A DNA stretch of 64,000 nucleotides from Cocos nucifera. Its lineage: Eukaryota; Streptophyta; Magnoliopsida; Arecales; Arecaceae. The position numbers and the translations under genes are program-made. The notes beneath the pieces are model-generated. The model searched no databases and was not told the DNA's origin. It saw only the letters and a list, made by a program, of their open reading frames with translations. The stretch lies in the NCBI GenBank assembly GCA_006176705.1, contig QRFJ01002099.1, positions 62,001 to 126,000 of the forward strand, read 5' to 3'. Below, piece by piece: positions 57,890 through 64,000 of the stretch; position 1 is the stretch's first letter; the number at the start of each line of letters is the position of its first letter.

Positions 57890-60800
57890 ATATCTTCTAA
57901 AACCTCCCACTCCATTGGTTCATGGGGCTCGTCCGAACCGACCTTCTTTGACCCTGCACCCTTGGCTGAGGTAGAACCCAGAAACATGTCTTGCTCATAT
58001 TTTGCTCCAAACACCATCCCGTCTATTCTTACCCCAGACGATCTTTCTCTGATCTGAATCCAATATGGAATCCCTCCGAAATATGACCTTGAACTCCCTA
58101 GCTCTAACGATCGAGTCAGCTCCCCTTTGACTGACCAGTTTTGTTTGTACTTAGAAACTTTGCATGCTGGGCTTAGGCTCCCACTGCCCCCTTTTGTAGT
58201 TGCCCTCTTTCAATTTTTAAACATCTTCTTTGCATCTATCGTATCGAACTTCTTTCAGTTCATCATAGGTTTCCTCTTCCTCTATCGATTGGTCAAAGTC
58301 TAGCCGACCATTTCACTTTTTAGAAATTTCTATACCTTCAAGCGCCATCCTTCCATGAAGGATTGGTGGTACTTTCCTCCTAGGTCGGCAAGAAGGGGTT
58401 ATTGAAAGGTGCCCCTTTTTCCATTTACAACTGAAAGAAAAAGTTCTTTTTTATACATTGCCCGAACCTGCCATTAGGTCTTCCTCCATGGGGTTATATT
58501 AGAGAGTCAGTTCGCCGAGCTCCAAGCTTAAACGGAGCCAACCTTGATTCCTCCGATAAACTTAAGGCGTACTGAGCTCCTCTTCTTTCCGACCTTCTAA
58601 AAGAATAGACCTTGTTCAACCTGGGTCTGAGTCTCCACGATCCTATTGGTACATCTTTTGATTTTTGAATCCACATGATTTTGCGTACGTGTATTGCTAC
58701 TGACCGTGCTTCTTTTTCTATTATAGAAATGGACACACAAGCTATCAAGATGCTTACCAAAGGGCTCTACACCAAGAAGAGAAAAAGGAAGGTGCCAAGT
58801 GATGGCTCAAAGAGGATGAAGGTCGGTGCTTCCAGCTTCGAAGTCCCCGCCTCCACTACCACTGTGTCCGAGGTCATCATTGGCACCGAGATTGCCCTAA
58901 CTGTTGAGGTGGGCATCATTGGCACGGGCTCCGTGACTTCCATGCCCTCAAATCCCTCCAGTGGGGATCAAGCTTCGGAGCTCCTTGCTAAGGAAGAGAT
59001 AGGGGAAGGAAGAAAAAAGAAGAAAGCAATTGCCAAGACGTCCCACAAGGCTCGCCTAGGTGGACCAGATGGTGATGGCGACGAATGAGGGGAGGATCCC
59101 TTCGATAATCCAGAGATCATCCAAAATTTTATCAATAGGTTTGTCATGCCTGAGGTGGTAGACCAGATGGCCGACCTGGATATATGGCAGCTCATCAAGG
59201 GTTCTCTTAGAACCATCCTCAAGGTGATTGCTCCATTGCTCGACTCTTTCTCTTCTCTTCTGCTTTTTTTTCTTCTTTTTTTTTAACACCAATCATTTGT
59301 TGCAATCAGATAATCAGATGCTCATCTACATTAAGAAGGCATATCGTCAGGAGGCGGAGGCATGAAGGCTCAGGAGGATCTTTGAGTCAAGATCCACCAT
59401 CTTCAAGAGATGGTCGACGAGGTTGAGCACCTTGCTAAGGAGAAGGCGGTGGACATCGGAAGTCTCCAAGGCGTGCTTCGCAAAGAGGAGTTTATCTCGG
59501 TCGAACTAAAGGCCGCACTGGCCTTGGAGGAGGAAAGGAGGAAGGAAGCCGACAATAGGGTCGCCGAACTAGAGATCCAAATGGCAAAGTCGATCTCGGA
59601 GGTGATGACCCAGGCCATGGAAGAGTTCAAGACTTCTTCTGAGATGAGAAACTTGAACGTCGAGTTTGGCAAGGAGGCATTTATCATGGGTTTCGAGCTC
59701 TATGAAGGCAGGGTGGCCAGGAGGATCCCCGAGCTCGACCTTAACTTTATGGAGGAGGAGGAAGATGACATAGATGCAGAACCATCCAATGCCACAGTCG
59801 ATCCTTCCTTCGATGAGCTCACTTCTGGCCCATCTGAACTTGCCACAAAGACACCCAAACCAGTTCGAAAACCCGAGGTGGTCAAAAGCGATCCAGCTCC
59901 ATCCTCCATCACTGCTCTCAAGATTGAAATCCTCGAGCAGTTGTACATTTTTCTTTTTCTCCCCTTCTTGCCTTATACTCAAAAGTTTTGATTAAATAAA
60001 AATAAATTTTTTCTATACCTTTGAGTACTTTTCATACCTTGAATGCAGTCTCCCACCAATGCTGATCCATTGCCTCAGGGGATTCCGATAAAGCCTTTGA
60101 TAAAGAGCCTGAGGAAGGAAGTTCATCTTCTGAAGAAGAAGTTGAAGAAGATGGAGGATGACCTTCGAGCCTTATGAAAGAATGTTTCTAAGGCGACCAA
60201 AGAGGTCACTCACCTCCGTGGCTTGCACATGGATGTGGTGAGCTTCAATATCTAAAAAGGCAGCTTTGAGAAGGAGATTGCCAAACTCAAGAAAAATGCC
60301 AGCGATAAGTTCTGGGCATTGACGGCAAAGATCAGCTCTCTTGAAGTTGACCTAAAGAATGTTGGGAAAAAAATCTGTCTCTTAGAAGGGAGCTCGCCAT
60401 GGTCCACCGATAAGGTTTGGTATGACTGGGACTAGTCAAAAAAGTTCTTCCAACTTTGGAAGCAGCTGCAAGATACTGAGGATTAGCATAATAACTATCG
60501 AGTGATCTGGACGAAAAAGATGTCTAAGCTTGAAGGCAAGCTCAAGGCTGCCAGAGATGAGGCAGCTCATCTTTGGAAGCGACTGCACAATAGTTGGGGA
60601 GCCAGTGCAAGTGTTGAGTTGGAGGAGATTGCCTCCTTGAAGAGGACCGTCGATGAGTTTTTAGAGACGATTGAGATGGAGAAGGCCGAGGTTCAACGAC
60701 TGAAGCTTCAACTCACCTGAGAACATTGGACTATCGAGGATGCGGAGGCTGAGTCTAAAGTTTTGAGGAGACAGCGATGAGAGCTTGAGGGTAAGTTTCA

Positions 60801-60933
60801 GCTCGTCAACAGAATGTATGTAGAGGGTCTTTACAAGAAGAAGGAGCTTGAGGAGGAGATCCTTAGGCTAAAGTAGGCTTTGGTGATGGTCGGGGTTGGC
60901 AGTCCGAAGTTCGAGGAGTCCGATTTGCCTTAG
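57890..60933 (+). pseudogene. PF04195-like gypsy-type gene in B2, multi-exon, decayed
   Basis: By comparison with B1 the start codon would be 57890-57892, but it reads ATA instead of ATG. Exon 1 (to 58648) has YGIPPEYDLELP, FCLYLETLHAGLRL and KRHPSMKDWWYFPP, with stops. An intron follows, and exon 2 (58727-59223) reads MDTQAIKMLTKGLYTKKRKR and has a TGA near 59086. Another intron follows, and exon 3 (59310-about 59942) is a long charged helix with LAKEKAVDIGSLQGVLRKEE, then FELYEGRVARRIPELDLNFM and an acidic tail. Exon 4 (about 60049-60933) is coiled-coil-like (KEVHLLKKKLKKMEDDLRAL) with several stops. The exon 3 donor is uncertain. It looks like a dead PF04195 protein with a coiled-coil tail; function unknown. 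Confidence 0.7.
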
Positions 60934-61269
60934 AGCATTGGTTCTTTTCTCCTTTTTTTTTCTTTTTTTTAGTGTAATCGACCTTGTCGACCTATATTTT
61001 GCCTATAATGAACTTATTTTTGTAATGAAATAATACATTTCTCGTTATTTTCATTTCGCATGAATTCGGGGCTTATTTGTGTTCTTACCTTCTTTACCTC
61101 GTTTTTCTCTATGTTGCCTTCTCATGAAATGCTTGTTGTGGACGTCAAACTAGGACCTCTTCTGCAAATCAGGATAAGTTCTATCTTTCGTATTTGATGT
61201 AGTCAGGTTGTCACAGAAAAATACGTGTAAGAATTCTCCGTCGAGCTTCTTTCTTCCCCTCATCTTTGG

Positions 61270-61910
61270 TTAATAAGGTTCTAACTTTTGCTCATGTTAG
61301 GACGAGGCTTTCTTTCTATTCCTAACATGGCTTATGGGGGCGCATCAGGGTCGTCAGTAGGGCCTTTTCCCCAACTCTTCTTAGTTTAACGAGGCCTTCG
61401 ACTTTGCTCACATTAGGATAAGGTTCTTCTCCTATTTCTAACGGACTGTAGTGGCATATTAGGACCATTGATAGGGCCTCTCCCCTCATTCCGTCTTAAT
61501 TTAACGTGGTCTTCGACTTTGCTCACATTAGGATGAGGTTCTCCTCTTGTTCCTAACGAGCTGTAGAGGCATATTAGGGCCATTGATAGGGCCTCTCCTC
61601 TTATTCTGTCTTAATTTAATGAGGCCTTCAACTTTACTCATATTAGGATAAAGTTCTTCTCTTGTTCCTAATGGGATGTAGGGGCACATTAGGACTGTTG
61701 ATAGGGCCTATCCCCTCATGCCGTCTTAATTTAACGAGGCCTTCGACTTTGCTCACATTAGAATGAGGTTCTCCTCATATTTCTAACGGGCTGTAAGGGC
61801 ATGTTAGGGCCATTGGTAGGGCCTCTCTCCTCATCTCATCTTAATTTAACGAGGCCTTCGACTTTGCTCATGTTAGGATGAAGTTCTCCTCCTGTTCCTA
61901 ACAGGCTACT
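61270..61910. repeat. 115-bp tandem array, about 5.6 units
   Basis: The word TTAAC/TTAAT opening each unit falls at 61270, 61386, 61501, 61616, 61731 and 61846, spacings 116, 115, 115, 115, 115. Each unit has GAGGCCTTCGACTTTGCTCA, ATTAGGATGAGGTTCTCCTC, TTCCTAACGGGCTGTAGGGG and GATAGGGCCTCTCC. There is no spacer variation of the CRISPR kind; the whole unit repeats. Confidence 0.95.
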
Positions 61911-62083
61911 TTAGATTGCTTCAGAGAGTTATTAGTCATTATATGATTTTTGTGCTAAGTAGTGATGTTAAAATAGAAAAATTTTATTAAAGAAAAGTTA
62001 TTAATAGTACATTCTTAAGTTTTCTGAATTCCAAGACCATGGGAGAGTTGTTCCTCCGAGCTACTTTAAGCGATAAGTTTCGG
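61911..62083. other. Short unassigned stretch
   Basis: AT-rich sequence between the tandem array and the copia LTR fragment. Nothing recognised. Confidence 0.5.
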
Positions 62084-62551
62084 GCACCTCAGGTCAAAGA
62101 ACCAGACACACCACTGTAGCTTCGAGCCAGTCATTGATCAGTAGGTAGACTTCCTGATGACTGCTCGAGGTGGTCATGCTTAGTGCCCTTATTCTCTAAC
62201 GAGTACCTGTACTCTCGCTCTGGTGTCTCTACATCGTAGACTCAAGACTAATCTATCCTAAAGAAGTGATCGTACACCAACCTTTCGCATCAATCACCAT
62301 CCTCATAATGATCCTAAGGTCGGGAGTATTTCATGAGTTAATAATAAAAATTCATGTCTTAAATTTTCAACTCTTGAAAATATGAACTATCATTACCATT
62401 AACTCAAGGAATGTATCACAGATACCTTCAAATACACACTATGATAGAAAATAATCTATTTTATTATTTATAGTCAAAATTATAATTTTGCCCTTAGATG
62501 TGTATTATAAGTGTTAGCCAATTCTGGCTTCTGGGGTATACATATCTAACA
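62084..62551 (-). repeat. Copia LTR fragment
   Basis: From GCACCTCAGGTCAAAGAACC to CATATCTAACA it matches the last 470 bases (plus-strand order) of the array and element C LTRs, for example 20744-21213. The rest of the LTR is missing. Confidence 0.92.
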
Positions 62552-62764
62552 CGAGTTGCATTACAAATATAGGCTCGAGACATGTCCTGCGTGCTTCAAT
62601 CTCGACATGCAAAGCACTCAAACTGAGGGAATGTTCTGGCTGCATTGCAAATATAGGCTTGAGATATGGATTTTTGCTGAATTACAAGCATTGATACTTG
62701 TATGGGGATTGATTCATGGGAGATAATTGCTAGGACTTTAGAGGCTCTATTTGTTCAAGACCTT

Positions 62765-62896
62765 GCTGATGTGCAAGAGCTTAACGGTGATAAGCTCAAG
62801 CATATGATTAGCACATTTGGTGGATTTGATCTGATTATTGGTGGAAGCTCATGTAATAACCTTTCAGATAGTAACTGCCATAGTCATGATGGATAG
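62765..62896 (+). pseudogene. DRM-type DNA methyltransferase fragment, left arm
   Basis: The plus strand reads DVQELNGDKLKHMISTFGGF then DLIIGGSSCNNLSDSN and a stop a few codons later. DRM enzymes, plant de novo DNA methyltransferases that act in RNA-directed DNA methylation in the nucleus, have at this point a DVQ-LN-D-LE-LI--FGGFDLVVGGSPCNNLAGSNR stretch that includes the catalytic cysteine. Here the proline before the cysteine is serine. Only about 40 residues are present, so this is a fragment. It is repeated in reverse orientation at 62990-63116. Confidence 0.8.
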
Positions 62897-63107
62897 GGTT
62901 GCTATGGTTATAGTCATGCTTACCCTCTATAGGGATGCTACTCCCTAGAGGCTAAGCAAGGCCATAACTATAGCAACCCCTATAGTCCATTATGACTATG
63001 ACGGTTGCTATCTGAAAGGTTATTACATGGGCTTCCACCAATAACTAGATCAAATTTACCAAATATACTAATCATATGCTCGAGTCTGTCAACGTTAAGC
63101 TCTTGCA
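62772..63107. repeat. Inverted repeat of the DRM fragment (hairpin-forming)
   Basis: The plus-strand start TGCAAGAGCTTAACG at 62772 is mirrored by CGTTAAGCTCTTGCA ending at 63107. Arms of about 165 bp face each other with almost no loop around 62935-62945. I count about 21 substitutions and two or three small indels over about 160 aligned bases. Most substitutions are transitions. Confidence 0.9.
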
Positions 63108-63116
63108 ATTCAGTAA
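62990..63116 (-). pseudogene. DRM-type DNA methyltransferase fragment, right arm
   Basis: The minus strand reads FTELQELNVDRLEHMISIFG then KFDLVIGGSPCNNLSDSNRH, matching the same DRM stretch. Here the SPC catalytic motif and the asparagines after it are intact, and LEHMIS is closer to the usual LEQLIS than in the left arm. It is a fragment only, joined head to head with the left arm. Confidence 0.82.
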
Positions 63117-63396
63117 ATATATTGGACAAGTAGAGCTTTCAGTCTACGCATATTATCTTTCACATCTTTCTATGCAGGTACCAATGCTTATAGTTTGGAC
63201 TTGGAGCTTGCTAGATGACTAGGCTATGCGAGCATATGAATTTTATTTTTCAGTTATTATTTTTTTAGTAAAATTTATATTTTTGATTTGTAGCTCGAGG
63301 AGGCGATCGGGGGCTTAGAGATAGAGACTATGATGACTGCCTGTGTGAGATGCACCTAAATGGAGGTGATGCATTCTGTTCTTATTATTGTATGGT
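63117..63396. other. Unassigned sequence
   Basis: It contains a possible intron-like stretch (TTTTTGATTTGTAG at about 63281-63294, followed by CTCGAGGAGGCGATCGGGGG), but no domain is recognised. Confidence 0.35.
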
Positions 63397-63530
63397 CAAG
63401 CTTGGATGGTCTATTACATTGTAGACAACCACATGCAGTCATCTCACCATAGTTTGGTGTAGAAGAACTTGCAATGCAGGACAAGCTTGGATGGTCTATT
63501 ATATCATAGACAACTGCTTACAGCCACCTT
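63397..63530. repeat. Imperfect direct repeat, 85 bp apart
   Basis: CAAGCTTGGATGGTCTATTA starts at 63397 and again at 63482, each followed by a TAGACAAC and CAG block. Confidence 0.85.
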
Positions 63531-63864
63531 ATGGTTAAAGGTGAAGAGAAACATGCAATAACTTACGTTTTAGTGGTAGATCTGAGTCTTCTTCACATTT
63601 TCATGTATTGAGATTATTATGTATTGCTAGATGAGAATCAAACAATGCTTAAATCAAGGGATCAGTAAACCAACATATTATCATAGATTGTTGGATGAGA
63701 AACATTAGACTGCTGATATATTACATATGCTCACTAATAATCTTTATTATCCTTGAGTTAAATTTTGATCGTCATGTTATGTTTTCATAGATATTTTGTT
63801 TGAACCAAATTCGAGGTCATCTGCTTGCTTTGATTTTTATTTTTATTTTTAGATATTATATATC

Positions 63865-64000
63865 ATGTCTTCTAGAGGTTGGAGCCATTCCAGTCAAGGA
63901 CAGAGCTTTCGAGGAGAGAGCGATCATGCGGCCAGCTTGCGTGGTTTCACACATCTCATACTGGATGATAGGAGATCATCAGTGACCCCACAGTCATATG
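63865..64000 (+). CDS. Possible 5' end of an open frame leaving the window, unknown
   Basis: An ATG at 63865 opens MSSRGWSHSSQGQSFRGESD and stays open for 45 codons to the window edge. It is serine-, arginine- and glutamine-rich at the start. An AG preceded by a T-rich stretch (TTTTTATTTTTAG) lies just upstream, so it could also be an internal exon. The overlapping frame at 63800-63985 is in another phase. Too short to name. Confidence 0.25.
   Translation, partial: MSSRGWSHSSQGQSFRGESDHAASLRGFTHLILDDRRSSVTPQSY

Larger units (their letters stand above)
56528..61910 (+). mobile_element. Gypsy-type element B2
   Basis: A fuller copy of the B family: LTR (56528-57262), a decayed gene with up to four exons (57890-60933), then a 115-bp tandem array. 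No 3' LTR is recognisable before the copia LTR fragment at 62084, so the element is truncated or the LTR has been lost. No RT or integrase motif was found, so it is non-autonomous here. Confidence 0.7.

Noticed and set aside
61270..61910. Regular repeats suggesting a CRISPR array
   Set aside because: The full 115-bp unit repeats with no unique spacers, next to a retroelement in a plant genome.

Overview
This is a gene-poor, repeat-dense stretch of a plant nuclear genome. The evidence is: nested Ty1/copia and Ty3/gypsy LTR retrotransposons primed by initiator tRNA-Met, a plant-type PF04195-like (putative gypsy-type transposon) gene with introns, and a fragment of a plant DRM-type DNA methyltransferase. 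A monocot, perhaps a palm, is my guess from the look of the repeat families; the sequence does not prove it. I see no intact host gene, no tRNA or rRNA gene, no CRISPR array and no bacterial operon. Most open frames are decayed transposon pieces or chance frames.

Layout. 1-2247: an old Athila/Tat-like LTR copy and a gypsy-type LTR start. 2248-8910: a decayed copia element on the minus strand (element C) with two LTRs, target-site duplication (TSD) TTTAT and an internal deletion. 9296-11287: a truncated copia-like LTR. 11288-15052, continuing at 40442-41209: an Athila/Tat-like gypsy relic on the minus strand. Into this relic went element E (15053-40436, TSD TAAAT), a non-autonomous LTR element whose two LTRs are both 2654 bp. 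Into E went a tandem copia array (18930-37372, TSD AGAAG) of LTR-internal-LTR-internal-LTR form, with a 1000-N gap inside its middle LTR. The nesting order, oldest first, is Athila/Tat-like relic, element E, copia array.

42060-46414 holds a divergent reversed relative of the E LTR and the 3' end of a second Athila/Tat-like copy. 46415-49585 and 56528-61910 are two copies (B1, B2) of a gypsy-type family carrying a decayed multi-exon gene. Between them lie a reversed truncated E-family element (49586-54511) with its own inserted LTR, a CACTA-like end repeat (55015-55205) and a C-rich low-complexity block (55206-56420). B2 ends in an exact 115-bp tandem array. 62084-62551 is a copia LTR fragment. 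62772-63107 is an inverted duplication of the catalytic-motif region of a DRM methyltransferase, and the last 900 bases are mostly unassigned.

How the parts work together. The copia copies once encoded Gag, protease, integrase, reverse transcriptase and RNase H, but both copies in the array carry stops and frameshifts, some of them shared. Element E has no pol and would have depended on proteins supplied by others. The DRM inverted repeat is the most unusual item: transcribed through, it would fold into a hairpin matching a gene for RNA-directed DNA methylation, the pathway that silences transposons like these. That role is inference.
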